Shown: positions 43,611 through 55,879 of the stretch, one piece after another
Position numbering within the stretch: position 1 is the stretch's first letter
Layout: each line of letters starts with the position of its first letter
Assembly: GCA_930367215.1 (NCBI GenBank)
Contig: OV884058.1
Coordinates: 221,940,208-222,004,207, forward strand
Length of the DNA stretch: 64,000 nt
Direction of reading: 5' to 3'
Source of the DNA: Pollenia angustigena
Lineage: Eukaryota > Arthropoda > Insecta > Diptera > Polleniidae
Made by a program: the position numbers and the translations under genes
Notes under the pieces: generated by a model
The model's database searches: none
Seen by the model: only the letters and a program-made list of their open reading frames with translations
Told to the model about the DNA's origin: nothing

Positions 43611-43721
43611 AACATATGTGGAAATAATGTTCTGCTTTTCAAATTGAATCTGTTTTAAACAAATGTTAATTTCTTTTTTATTTTGTAATTATTCACATAA
43701 AATGCGGAAATCGCGATATAT

Positions 43722-43963
43722 TTGAGCCGTTTATTTTGAAAGTGGCATTAGTCACTTTTTCAAAAAAAATCGAGTTAATAATAAATATAATAATAAATAA
43801 TAATAAATACTGAGAAAAATATCATTATCATGATGTATCAAATACAAGTGAATCTTCTCGAAAGTTAGCATCCATATTTTTAAACGTGTTAAAACGCAAA
43901 CCCTTAAATATCTCGACTTAAAAACCGAAATGACTTATGCCACTTTCAAAATAAACGGCTCAT
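43722..43963. repeat. ~240-bp MITE with GAGCCGTTTATTTTG ends
   Basis: 'gagccgtttattttgaaagt' on the left mirrors 'actttcaaaataaacggctc' on the right, with a continued match through 'ggcat'. No coding content. Confidence 0.8.
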
Positions 43964-44411
43964 TTTATCTTTTTCATATATAAGCAATATGGGTATTAAA
44001 TTTTTTAATTTTTCAATTATGATAACCTGTCGGTAGCTCAAACCAACAATGAGCTGACGATATATTCTTGTAAATTTTGGAATTAATATTATGTAAAAGA
44101 AATGTATTAAGGAATAAGCAATTAAGGAATACAAAAAATGCCAAATGAAAACAGAAATTAAAAAAGGGAAAAACGTCTTTGGTTGGCAAAGCGGGTCTGG
44201 GTGGGTTTTGACCACCCCAGCCCTCCTATTCAAGTCAATGGATTTTGCATTATACTTGCTTGTATATACACTTAAAAACGTTCATACACTCAAACAAAAT
44301 TCTTGCGACAGAAAGTACGAAATGCTTTAGTAAAATACAAAATAACTTTTTATAATTTACGAAAAAAAAATTTTCGTATATAACGAAATATTTGTATAAA
44401 TCGCTTCAAAG
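43964..44411. other. Non-coding, with scraps of the CGTCAGCTC repeat family
   Basis: 'tgagctgacgatat' at about 44050 is an isolated end of the family seen at 1280-2169. No gene is supported. Confidence 0.4.
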
Positions 44412-45179
44412 TAGACTTGCCAACTGGCCAGTTTTAGAGTGGAATGTCCCGTGTCCCGTCGATACTCTGAACTGGACGCCATTTGTCCCGTTTTTATTTT
44501 TGTAGCAAGTTATATTGTGTATGAGCAAGGCAAGTACATGTAAAGTAAATTCGCTTGTGATTAACAATTTGACATCTTCATGGAACTGCGACTACCTCGT
44601 AAATAATTCTGCTTTAATTCGCAACACTGGAACATTTTGATTCCCTTTTGTCATTATATATAGTGCATCAACTTCAATGACCGAAATCCCCCATTCAAAT
44701 AAAAAAAAATCCAAATTTGTTTATTACAGTGCAATATATTTTTATTGTACCACCTAGTAATTGCTGTGTAGGCATGATACGTGCTCTAGGATGCTTGTTC
44801 CTTTAGTCAAAGCTGAGTTGTTGGTTCATTCCAATTTTAGCTTAAGATGTGCAAAATTTTTTGAATTTATTACTTTAAATAAAGATTAAATAAAAACTGC
44901 TAAAATTAATAAAAAAAATATAAATTTAAAACTAAATAGTGAAATAATTACACTTTTTAAAATTCTATTTTATGTTCATCATCATATCAACTATGTATTT
45001 ACGTTTATGGTTTGGTAATGTTTTTATAAGTCTAGATTTTACACAATTTGAATAATTGTGTGATTGTTGATTTTCCAAATAAAATAGTATAATAATTATA
45101 CATAAATGGATTTGTTTAAATTTTTCTTTGATTTTTTAGTGGTGTCCAGTTTTGGCAATCTTAAAAAGTGGTAAGCCTA
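44412..45179. mobile_element. 768-bp hAT-type MITE
   Basis: TAGACTTGCCA (44412) and the complement of the right end TAGGCTTACCA (45179) are flanked by a perfect 8-bp duplication CTTCAAAG (44404-44411 and 45180-45187). 'ctggccagtttt'-type blocks are partly mirrored inside. There is no transposase. Confidence 0.85.
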
Positions 45180-45539
45180 CTTCAAAGTTTTTATATTTTT
45201 CTATTCAGTTAAATATTAAGTATTACATATCAGCTTTGTTCTGGAAATCGTATTCGAGTAAAATTTTACCGGAACAAACTTTCAAAACGAACCTGCTTTA
45301 AGACCCACTTATATTAATAAGAATTTCTTTAAAAATCAGGAAAAAATAGGGTAACTTTTAAAAAAATTTCCTTCGATTTCCAGAACATGGTCGTATATTT
45401 TACTAACAATTAAATTCAAAATCATGCATTATTTTACGAAAAGAAAAATTCCTTACACAATTATTTCGTAAAATACCACAAATTTTCTTATATTTTACAA
45501 AATAAATTTGCTACAAAATATTTTCTTTACTTTTGTCAA

Positions 45540-47522
45540 ATATCGTCCGTCAGTCATGAAGGTTTACATTAAGATTTCCAAAAATATACCAAAAAAAATT
45601 TTTTTATATTTTCACTACTGTTTCTAATTAAGTTAATAGCATTTTATGTAGTGGCATACGCCACTTTTCTAAATTTATTTTAAAAAAAAAGCTTTTTGTG
45701 CTGCATACGTATACTCACTGCTGTGTATTGATTTGTTGACATTTTATTATACCCTTCACCTCAGGTGGAAAAGGGTATACATATATAAGTTCGTCATTCC
45801 GTTTTTAATTTCTACAATATTTATCTAAGACCCTATAAAGTATATATATTCTGGGTCCTTATGAGGAGAGAACTTGATTTAGCCATGTCCGTCTGTAAGT
45901 CTGTCCGTCTGTCCGTTGAAATGGATTTTCCGAAGACCCCATATATGATGAGGGCCAGGCTATTATACATTTATGTCACATATGGTCCGGAATTGTTTGT
46001 TATTGAAATTCAGAAAGATCGGTCCACAAATGGCTTAGATATGAGCAAAAAACCACGACTGCCTCTAATTTTTTCCAAAAACCCCTTGTTGTTGTATTTT
46101 TATTGCTTTTTTCTTTATATCTAGAGAACGGCAAGAGCCAAAGTTTCCATATTAGGTGAAAATATTCAAGTTATAAATACACACCAACCCACAAAATGTG
46201 GGCGGGGTTGGAGAAGTGGGTGTGGTACCTCCCATACAAAAAATTTCAAAAATTGTATAATAACCTGAATTTTTTGACTGTAATATGACCTATGGTTACG
46301 CCTTATATATCAAAAGATCGGTAATTTTTGGTAGAAATATTTTCTGAAAAACTCGAGAAAATCGGTTCAGATACGAAAAGTTATGGCCAAAATATTATTT
46401 TTTTTTTTTGAAAAATACCCATTTTCGGGAACCATATTTCTTGCCGAGTCCAAGAGTTTTAACCCAATTAACTGGCAAATTTCTTCTTAAACAATTCGGT
46501 ATATAAATCTGTCAAATCGGTTAAAAAATGGCTGAGTTATAATCAAAATACTGAAATCCCAAAAGTTAATCTTTTTATACCCTTCACCTCAGGTGGAAAA
46601 GGGTATATATAAGTTTGTAATTTCTACATTTTTTACAAATAGAAACTAGGAATTTTTGTGTTTTTAAGCTACTTAAAAACTCGCCAAAAAAGATATAAGA
46701 AAACCAACACACAAACATGGCACAAACTATTTTGGTGAATATATTTCCCAACTTTGCTATTGCGGTGAACAAAAACATCAAAAGTAATTACAACTCAACT
46801 GTGTTGAATTTTGTGAACAGTTAACGTGCCATATTTCATTTGAATGATATTCGATTAACGTTCGTTCATGGTTCAGTTGTCTAGGGGTTGTGTTAAGTTA
46901 GAAACTGAGAGTTCCCTGGTTCGAATCTTGGTTTTTTAAAAAGAAAATTTTTTGTTTTAATATTTTTATTTGTCTTATGTTCTAAAAACGATTTAAAAAA
47001 AATATTTACCAGTTTTCGCTTTTTAAATTTTATTTATAATGAAGTTTTAAGTATTGTAAATGTGTATGTACATGTTAAAATTATTTAGTTTTTGTCTAGT
47101 TGCTCTGTATTCAGCTCGCACAATGGTGAAGTGTATATAAGATTCGGCACAGCCGATTATAGCACTCTTTTTCTTTAACTACTTTTTTTCTTACGGCAAC
47201 GAAGCGAAGTATTTGTGATATTTGTTTTCTTGTTGTCATTTTTTTTTTAATTTCGCTTTAACTACTTTTTTTCTTACGGCAATGAAGCAAAGCAAGAGTT
47301 AAATTAATTTTGGCGTTTGGAGCAAAACAATACTTAATAATCTTTAAAATAGTTTATATGGAGCAAAATTAATGCTTATTATCTCAGAAACAATAAAAAA
47401 ATTATGTGAAACGGGTTTTGGATTGAGAAAGGGGGTATTTAAAATATATATATACCTACCACCTAACTCAATTTATGTATTTTTAAATGGTCGGTAGGTC
47501 AAACCAATAATGAGCTGACGAT
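45540..47522 (-). repeat. CGTCAGCTC repeat family, copy 2, interrupted
   Basis: In reverse orientation this matches 1280-1990 in order, ending 'tgagctgacgatatgc' at about 47522. It is interrupted by two units beginning 'ttatacccttcacctcaggt' (45745 and 46574), a repeat characteristic of higher flies that is usually found near the phrase 'ctgtccgtctgtccgtt' (here about 45900). No gene is seen, and the open frame at 45861-46124 lies wholly in repeat. Confidence 0.65.
46866..46936 (+). repeat. tRNA-like sequence (SINE head or tRNA pseudogene)
   Basis: 'tggttcagttgtctagggg' followed about 35 nt later by 'cctggttcgaatcttgg' resembles the A and B boxes of a tRNA gene. I cannot fold a convincing acceptor stem or anticodon arm, so it is not called as a functional tRNA. 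Confidence 0.4.
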
Positions 47523-48127
47523 ATGCTATATTTTACGAAAGTTATTTTGTAAATGCAAATTCTGTAATATTTACCAAAAATAGGACTACGATAGATTTCG
47601 GTACTTACGTTAAAATAATGCAAGACTAAACTTTTTTTCGTATTGTATACGAAACTTTTGTAAATATGTATGTAGTACAAAGAAAGTAGCTACGAAAGTT
47701 TCTTTCGTAAAATGTTACATGTATTTTTTTAAGTGTATGTATGCATGTATGTATATCAATGGTTCAATGCTCTCGTCGTTTAGTTTTTTTTCTGACAACA
47801 AATTAACAAGGACGCTTATAATCGAAATTATTTTGTCTTCTAATTGACCTACAACACTAAAAAAAATATTTGAATTATATACTAAAAACTACTTACTCAC
47901 TTGCATTAAGATTATAACTATAACTTATTTTCTTTTTGCTTTTTTCATGCTTAACTGGGGAACTAATTTTTTAAAGTAAGGAGCTAGAAAATGTATTTGC
48001 ATTAGAAGTATGTACTTGCATATTTTTATAATTTTTATTAAGGATTTTGGCTTTTTTTTTTTGTTTATTGTCTATTTTGAATACAAAACAATTCTTAAAC
48101 TAACCATTTTTTTTCTTATTGTTGCAG
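47523..48127 (+). other. Intron-like AT-rich sequence upstream of the host exon
   Basis: No gene is seen. The last ~25 bp form a pyrimidine-rich tract ending in 'ttgttgcag', a good splice acceptor for the exon starting at 48128. Confidence 0.5.
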
Positions 48128-48902
48128 GTCATTCTAATCGAGGCATAAATAAATTGCAAGCAAACATACATCATAATAAAATAAATAAATTGTATGACTA
48201 ACGAATCTCTACGTACTAGAGTAATTTAATAAAAAAAAATAAAAACAACATTTAGAAATATTTACCATCCATATATTAAAGTTGGAATATTAATTTCAAT
48301 TGAATTAATACCAAAAAAAATTAGAAAACAACTTAAACTTTGTTTTAAGGAGTTCAAAGATCTTAAAAAAGTTTTTATTTCTTATCCTACATTTCGTTAT
48401 TAAATTATTATTTAAAAAAAATCCATAATTAAACGCCGCAATGGCATCATCCTCCATACTCACCAACAATCCAATTACAACACATACAACACCAACGTTA
48501 ATTAACGGTTCTAAATCTGCTACAACAGCAGCAACAACAACTAGTTCATCACGAAAAAGAACATACGAATCAACTTTAACTTCAACGTCGTTACCTAACA
48601 CAAACTTGTCGTCACAGACATCAAATTTTGAAATTGCCAAAGACCAATCCAAATCTATGTTGCCTCCTGCGTCACCAGCTTCTGTTACCGATGACTTGAC
48701 GTCGATTAAAGTGGATCTTTCCACCGTCCCTAAAGATTTTACACGCACAATATCCCAAAGTGAACCAGATGATGGAGAGCAAGCGGTTGCAACTTTAACT
48801 GTAGATACAGCAGCTACTACTAGTCCAGTTAAAAAAAAATATTCTCCACTAACAACATTATCTTCTGGCCCAAGTGTTAGCAGTGGCAGTTCAGATATAA
48901 TG
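48128..48902 (+). CDS. Host gene exon with start codon: Ser/Thr-rich N-terminus
   Basis: The exon is bounded by a strong acceptor (pyrimidine tract, 'ttgttgcag' ending 48127) and a consensus donor ATG|GTAAGT after 48902. A 5' untranslated part (48128-48440) precedes ATG 48441 in a good context ('cgccgcaatgg'). Coding is 154 codons exactly, so the intron is phase 0. The protein begins 'MASSSILTNNPITT', is rich in Ser, Thr and Pro, and has basic patches ('SSRKRTYES', 'SPVKKKYSP') that could act in nuclear localisation. This is typical of the disordered N-terminus of a fly nuclear or signalling protein. I do not recognise the gene. Later exons are not visible in the remaining 15 kb. The antisense open frame over the same DNA is a shadow. 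Confidence 0.7.
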
Positions 48903-49138
48903 GTAAGTTTATTTATAACCTTTATATGTACTACATGTATGTATAACAATTATCCATGTATGGTTGCAATTAAATTTTTTTTAACTAAGGCCTTATTTAA
49001 ATTATATTTATTCTTAGCGAAACAAATACATATAACTAACATAAACACCATCTATAACTTCATTAAACAAACCAGACTTCGTGTTTAAACTTTAAAGCCG
49101 ATAGCCTTTGTAGCTAGTGCTTTTTTATTTCTCCTTAA

Positions 49139-49916
49139 AGCTGGGATCACACGATTGCCGCAATGCACCAATTTTCACACTTTTTAATACACCAATCGTG
49201 TGACTGCACAACCAATTGGCTCTTGTACCAATCGAGGACAATATTGTGCTTACTTTTACCAATCAAATGCAACCCTGGTGCGGCAATCGTGTGACTGTTT
49301 GCTATGCAACCGCGCGTCAATAAAAATAACAAAAATGCACCAATATTTATTGTCTTCTCGTGCGGCAATCAAACAACACAATATGCGCCAATATTTGCCT
49401 TTTTTTTAATAAATTTTACATTTTTGTGTTTCCCGTAGTAAGTTATGAAGATAAATATGTATTTATTTATTATGCATCTTAGTTTTTTTTTTTTAATTTT
49501 TGCTATACTATGTAGCTGTTAAGTGCGAATATTATTATTTAATTTGTTAATTTTTGGATTTTCATAAATTTTTCTTAAAATATTTCAAATAAAAGTATTC
49601 AACAAAAAATTGTATAGTGGGTACCTATGTATATGAACAAATTTTTCGATTTTAATGAACATACATACATACATAAAAAGCTACAACAACAGCTGTTTTC
49701 GCAGTTGTCAAGTAAGAACAATCGTGTGACTGTGCTGCGGCAATTATTGTACCCATTTCACGTTGTACCAACTAGCGGCAATTAAGTTTGTATAAAACAG
49801 GGCAATCGTGTGATTTCAGAATATTTAATTGGTGCAATTTCTTTATTGTGCGTCAATAAAGCACAATCAAAATTGTGCCATATTGGTGCATTTGCGGCAA
49901 TCGTGTGATCCCAGCT
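49139..49916. mobile_element. 778-bp PIF/Harbinger-type MITE with repeated 'caatcgtgtga' motif
   Basis: The inverted ends AGCTGGGATCACACGATTGC are flanked by TAA (49136-49138 and 49917-49919). The motif 'ggcaatcgtgtga' or a close form occurs at both ends and at about 49190, 49280, 49720 and 49802, like reiterated binding sites. No coding content. Confidence 0.85.
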
Positions 49917-49984
49917 TAAGTCTTAGGATTTATTCATAAGACTAAAATAAATTATATTTATCTACCCTACCATCATTTCAATTA

Positions 49985-50123
49985 GGGACTGTTCGTCGAA
50001 AACGAATGAAGACTTCGTTCGCTTCAATTACATTTGAAACAAAAACAAATTAGGAAATATTGTTTTTGTTTTACATATAAGTTAAGCGAACGAAGTCGTC
50101 ATTCGTTATCGATGAACAGGCCA
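49985..50123. mobile_element. 139-bp hairpin MITE, PIF/Harbinger type
   Basis: The left arm 'actgttcgtcgaaaacgaat' mirrors the right arm. TTA flanks both sides (49982-49984 and 50124-50126). Arms of about 40 bp with a short loop. Confidence 0.8.
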
Positions 50124-50345
50124 TTAGTTATACCTTTTACTTTGTAATGCAATTTACCTACTAAGTCAAAGTTTAAATAATTGTAATACATATGTACATA
50201 TAACAATAGTAAAACATTTTCATAAACAAAACTTAAACTTTTTGTTATTGCCGAAAATCGCAATTTGTTGCTTAATACACACAACATCCTTTAATCGTAA
50301 AATAAACATACATATGTTTATATTAACATATGGATCTATAGATAT

Positions 50346-52887
50346 GTACATTAGGGTGGTCGTTAACTGTATGGAACAAATTTTTTTTCTATTTTTCCAT
50401 GCTCTAACCCCCTAATTCGGTGGGTATTGATAAAAAAAAACAACTCAAAAAACTTTTTAGGACGATCGGCGAAGGCTAAGCCGTCCCTCAAGCCCGCCAA
50501 AGTTTGAGAAAAATCGTAAAGTCCGACTTGTATGACTTATATTTAGGAAAATATTAGTTTTACATAAAAACCGTTTTCTAAGAAGTTGTTGTTAGTAAAG
50601 TTTCTAACAACTTTTGCCTTAACAAGTTTTCTCTAAAACTCATATTGAACAAAACCTAATTAAAATAAAAAGTAAACAGCAGCATTGATGCGAATTGTTT
50701 CTTTAGAACTGTTTTTTCTTACACACGTCAATTCAGCTTTAATATTTGTGTTTGTGCGCGTTTGCTTAAAAAAAAAAAAAATAGTCAACGCATATCATTT
50801 GTTTCTAACGTATCACGGTTGATAAAGTTGGTGCAATTGTACTTTTTTGATACAATTCAAAGCCAAAAAGTACGGTGGTACCCTAGGGTGCCCGTTAAAA
50901 TCAAAAGTTGGATTTATTTAGGTCTCACTAGCCAATTTGGTGGGTATTAATAAAAAACAACTCAAAAATTTTTAGGACGATCGGCGAAGGCAAAGCCGTC
51001 CCTCGAGCCCACCAAAGTTTGAGAAAAATTATAATTTTACATGAAATCTGACTTTTATGTTAAATAACTTAGAAAATATTAATTTTGTAGAAAATTTGTT
51101 CACAAGTTTTTCTTTATCTCTTATTAAACAAAATAAACCTAAAATATCGGAAAAGCCACTAAAAAATCTAATTTTTTATTCATTAAAGAAACGCATTTTC
51201 TATGTATTAGTTTTGTTGAAAAACATTTTTATTATTTATTTAAAAAAAAAACCGACCAGCCGGGCACCTGGCCTTTTACCCTAATTCGGGTACGCTGAAT
51301 TCAGTGGTGCTAACCGTTTTTTAGGTTAGCTCTTGTTTTCAAAATTTCGAAAACGGAGGAGGTTGCACCGCGTAACTCAAAAACGGTTTAGTTTATAAAA
51401 TAAACTAAAAAAACGAAATTCCACAAAAATATTACCTTTAACCATTGTTATAGGTTTTTCTAACATGCGTAGTCGTTTTAGAAACCAAATTTTTTTGGCA
51501 ATGGGGATAAAACAAATTATGTGAGGTTGGTCATACTTTTGACCCAACTGAGGGCAATCTTGACGCTGTAGTGGCCAAATTTAAGAATTATATTAAACCG
51601 GCATATTTGTATGGGAGCCCCCCTAAAGGGTGGAGATGCAAGGCAATTATGTTTTAAGAAAATGTTAAGCACAAAAAACTAATGAAGGTCCGTCATATAT
51701 TTAATCCCCCTTGGGGCGATTCCTTGGCAGTTCTGGGGCTTTTTCTTCAATATATTTCTAGTCTGTGTTGACAATTTTATTTGAGAGCCCCCTTAAAGAA
51801 TAAAGAAAGCATGCAGGTATGTTACAGGGATGATTAATGAGAAAACCAATATCGTACTTACGAACTTCTACAATCGTACTTTTTCGACCCCAATAGTAAT
51901 AAATATTTTTTTTTATTAAAGAAAAAGACTTTTGTTTCGGTTACACTTGAAACCATTGGTACATACGGTCTATTTCGTTCCTTTGTTTTTATAATATTTT
52001 GCCATGAAGCCTTATATGTATGCTGCCACTGATACTTGATTTAGAATGTGGCATATGCAATCGTCCAATGATTAAGTGCAAAAATCTATTCACAATAGCG
52101 AAGTTTAGTGTTTGGTGCAAATGGTCTTGCAAAGAGCAAATGCAAAATATCATAGCTGTTTTGTTAAATCCAACAACAACATACACAGAGTTTATTTCAG
52201 GTTTCATAAAAACGCTACGAAATTTTGCATTTGCACTTTGGCAAAACCATTTGCACCAAAGACTGAAATCAGTTTATATTCATTGGACAGTAAATACGAG
52301 TTGCCATTTTATATCAATTATAAATATTTAGGTTTGAAAAATTTGGAAATAGTACCAAATGAGTCACGGTGGTACCACCGTACTTTTTGGCTTTGAATTG
52401 TAGCAAAAAAGTACAATTGCACCAACTTTATGAACCGTGGTACGTTAGAAACAAAGGATATGGGTTTGATTATTTTTTTAAGCAAACGCACACAAACACA
52501 AATATTAAAGCTGAATTGACGTGTGTAAGAAAAAACAGTTCTTAAGAAAAAATTCGCATCAATGCTGCTGTTTACTTTTTATTTTAATTAGGTTTTGTTC
52601 AATATGAGTTTTAGAGAAAACTTGTTAAGACAAAAGTTGTTGGAAACTTTACTAACAACAACTTCTTAGAAAACGATTTTTATGTAAAATTAACATTTTC
52701 CTAAATATAAGTCATACAAGTCGGACTTTACGATTTTTCTCAAACTTTGGCGGGTTTGAGGGACGGCTTAGCCTTCGCCGATCGTCCTAAAAAATTTTTG
52801 GAGTTGTTGTTTTATCAATACCCACCAAATTGGCGAGTGAGACCTAAATAAATCTAACTTTTGATTTTAACGGTCACCATAATGTAC
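50346..52887. mobile_element. Foldback element with ~535-bp inverted arms
   Basis: 50346-50880 is inverted at 52350-52887. Anchors: 'gaggacggatcggcgaagg'-type sequence around 50459-50480 and 52775, 'ttgttgttagtaaagttt' and 'aattcagctttaatatttgt'. The outer ends read 'gtacattagggtgg' and, complemented, 'gtacattatggtga'. A partial direct copy of the left tip follows at 50885-51060. The 1.4-kb centre holds an unrelated repeat (51280-51800) and scraps, but no gene. Confidence 0.85.
51280..51800 (+). repeat. Interspersed repeat with 'tatgggagccccc', copy 2
   Basis: Same family and orientation as 17910-18395: 'ttcgggtacgctgaat', 'ctaacatgcg' and 'ttcaatatatttctagtctg' in order. Class unknown. Confidence 0.65.
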
Positions 52888-54037
52888 ATACATACATACA
52901 TACATAAATGTTAATTTATTTTTATTATTTTTTGTTTTTTTTTTCTTTTTGTTAGTATTTAGTGGGAATAACAAAGAGCAAAGAAATAGAGACACGTCGA
53001 CAATATTGCATTATGGACATATTTTGCTTAAGTTTTGACAGGTACATTAGAGTGGCATTGAAAAATTAGTTTTGAGGTTTCTTAAAGTTCCGGGCGGTTT
53101 TTAGTGGCACTTGATGTAAAACTTATATGGTAAACATTTGAGCTGAATCGGACAATTGTAACACGTGCCCATTTGAGGTCAAAGTTTAAATATTATGGAA
53201 TCCACTATATTAACATACAAATGCTCTAAGAACTAAACTTTTTCTTTTGCTTTGGGAGGAACTTTACCTAAAAAAATTATAATTATCTCAGAAACACCTT
53301 ATTGTAAATTGTAAATAAAACAAATTCTCTTGACTTCAGTTTTATTTAAACTCTATTATTTTTGTAGCGGATTGATACGCACTCTTTTATTTCTGCTTAA
53401 AGAATTGGGTTTATTGAACATATTGGCTAACTTAGCAATTCTACATGCAGTGGAGAATATAGGAATAGACTAAATACTCTGGTTAGATTTGTTATATGCG
53501 GAACGATCAGTGCACAACACCAAAAGTGATGACTGTTTAATAATGTTACAGTGGATGTTATACATATGTATCTGTTTGACTAAGCATTCTCAACTAAGAT
53601 GAGTGTAACCACAATAGTCGTTGACAAGGCAACAGTATAGATCGTGTTGTAATATGATCTTTTTATATTTCAATAACCAAAAATATCCTTGTCGGTTTAA
53701 AATCTTGTCGCTGGTACATATTGCCTAAAATTATGCTAATCCTGTCAAATATGAATCCTGTTTAACCTAAGGGCAATGATTTCTGAATTTTTTAAACATT
53801 GAATCCTCAGTTCCAGTTGGTATGTACTAAAGGTCTGCATGACTACATTTAAAAGGCACATGAATATATTCATTTGTTTTTAATTAGGTAAAGTTAAGAA
53901 CAACAAACGATTTAAGTACGCAATGCTTTACATTTTATGTTACAAAAACAAATGAATGAACACAAAAGGCGAAAGAGAAAAGAAAACAACTGTATTTAAA
54001 CAGAAAAAAATACCACATTCAAATAAAGCAGACATAA
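52888..54037. repeat. Non-coding, with a copy of the 'acattagagtggcat' repeat (53041-53240)
   Basis: 53041-53240 is reverse-complementary to about 61910-62125. Shared phrases: 'taaaacttatatggt', 'cacgtgcccatttgaggtca' and 'tggaatccactatat'. The rest is AT-rich without a gene. Confidence 0.65.
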
Positions 54038-54564
54038 TCACCCCTATCGCAAACAACTACTCTTATTAAAAAATATTCCCATATTTTTTTATTTCGTATT
54101 GTGAATGATTCCCATAACAAATTTTTTGGAAATGAATTCCCAAACTTAAAAAATTTGGCATCGCCAATGTTTACTCCCGCGAATTTTTTTACTAAATAAA
54201 TTCCCAACAAGTGTTGATGTGAACGAGAAGGAAACACGTAAATTTTAATTCGTATTATAAAGTAGGACTAAATAAAATTACTTTTTCCTTTTATTGTAGG
54301 AGTGTACATACAAAAATGAAGATAAACACTATTCATTATTTATTTAATTATATTTTTATTCGTATTTTATTTTGTGTATTTTTCTTTCACAATACAAGCA
54401 CTGACAAGTTACTCACAATAGAGACTTTTGTTTACAAACCACTGACAAATAATTCACAATAGACATTTTTACTCCCAAAATATTTGCGATACCGATTTGT
54501 TGGGGATGGGATTTTAGGTTTGATCCCATATATCATATTCCCATAACATTCGCGATAGGGGTGA
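54038..54564. repeat. 527-bp MITE with TCACCCCTATCGC ends
   Basis: 'tcacccctatcgcaaa' mirrors 'cgcgataggggtga'. Flanking ATAA occurs on both sides (54034-54037 and 54565-54568). The interior repeats 'ttcccataa' and 'cccaaaatat' in both orientations. No coding content. Confidence 0.75.
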
Positions 54565-55036
54565 ATAAAATGTGTATACGTTTCGAATATAATATTATTT
54601 GAATGTTTTACTCATTACATGAATACATTAATATAATTACTTAACTTTTGTTATGGAAAACGAAAACGTAAAACGCAAGATTTTAAAAGTCCTTTTTAAT
54701 ATACTTTAAATCCAATTTTTATAATTTTTGTTACAAAATTCTGTTACATAGAGATATATTTGTAATGAGAATAAACATAAGTACTAATTTAACTATGTAG
54801 TATTTCTTTTACACAGTCTAACTGTTACCATATAGGTACTTGCAAGAATGATAGAAATAAAGATTACGCCTTGCGCATGTTTTACCGTTTGATGACGTAG
54901 TGGTTCCCTTGTAAAGATTACCAAGTCTCTTTTATATGTGAAAATCGTAATTTCTTACAAAATATGTATGTATTACGGGATAGATGGCAACCCTGCAATT
55001 AATTTACTCAGAGAGTTCAAATAAAATATATTTTAT
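54565..55036. other. AT-rich non-coding stretch
   Basis: About 54660-54700 matches the inner arm of the MITE at 927-1133. Nothing else is recognised. Confidence 0.45.
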
Positions 55037-55879
55037 CAATTCGTCAGCTCAGAAGACCTACCGACCATTTTAAAAAAAATTGAGTTAGGTATGGGGTATA
55101 TATATTTTGAATACCCCTTTTTGAATCCAAAATCTGTTTCGCGAAATTTTTTGTGGTTTCTGAGATATCAAGCATTCATTCAGGACATTGCATGTTGAAT
55201 TTTATGTTTTGAGGTCAAATATTAACGATAATTAAAAAATACCAGTTGTAGAACCAAAAAAGCTGAAGAAAGATATTAAATTTCCCGTATTTCCCATTTT
55301 GGTTCTATTTTTTCCCCCCATTAAAGTATCAAAAATTGCAAAATGCAAAATGTTTTGTAAAAAAGTACCAAAAATAGTTCCGATTTTCACCCTTTAAACG
55401 TTCGAATTTCGAAAAAGTAGCAAACTTGTATTCGTATTTTTTTGATAAGTTTCGAATGTGGTATAAACTTTATTTCTAGGTTTATTGGATCAAAAGATAG
55501 ATGGGCTGACAAAAACGTACCAAAATTCAGGTTTCACCCTAAAAGAGCCGAATTTCAAAAAAATAAACCACACCTGTCCACTTATTTTTCAAAAGAACAA
55601 CGATATGTATTACAGTTTTTTTGTATCTCTTTTAGTTTTGGAGATAAAAGGTTTCCGAATTTACCCTTTTTTACCCCCTAAACATTCGAATTTTTAAAAA
55701 CCCCGTCTTAGTGGATCGATTTGGGGAGAGATCCACTTCCGGTCCAAATTTCAAGTCTTTAGCTTCAGGCGTTTAGGCTGTACGATGATGAATGAGTCAG
55801 TCACTCACGCAATAAGTATACGTACGCAGCACAAAAAGCCTATTTTTTAATTTTTTTTAGAAAAGTGGCGTATGCGGCA

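Noticed and set aside
45861..46124. 87-codon frame as a gene
   Set aside because: It lies completely in the fly repeat beginning 'ttatacccttcacc'.
46866..46936. Functional tRNA gene
   Set aside because: No convincing acceptor stem or anticodon arm; kept only as a tRNA-like repeat.
48305..48949. Antisense 214-codon frame over the host exon
   Set aside because: It is a shadow of the Ser/Thr-rich exon; the splice sites and start context are on the plus strand.
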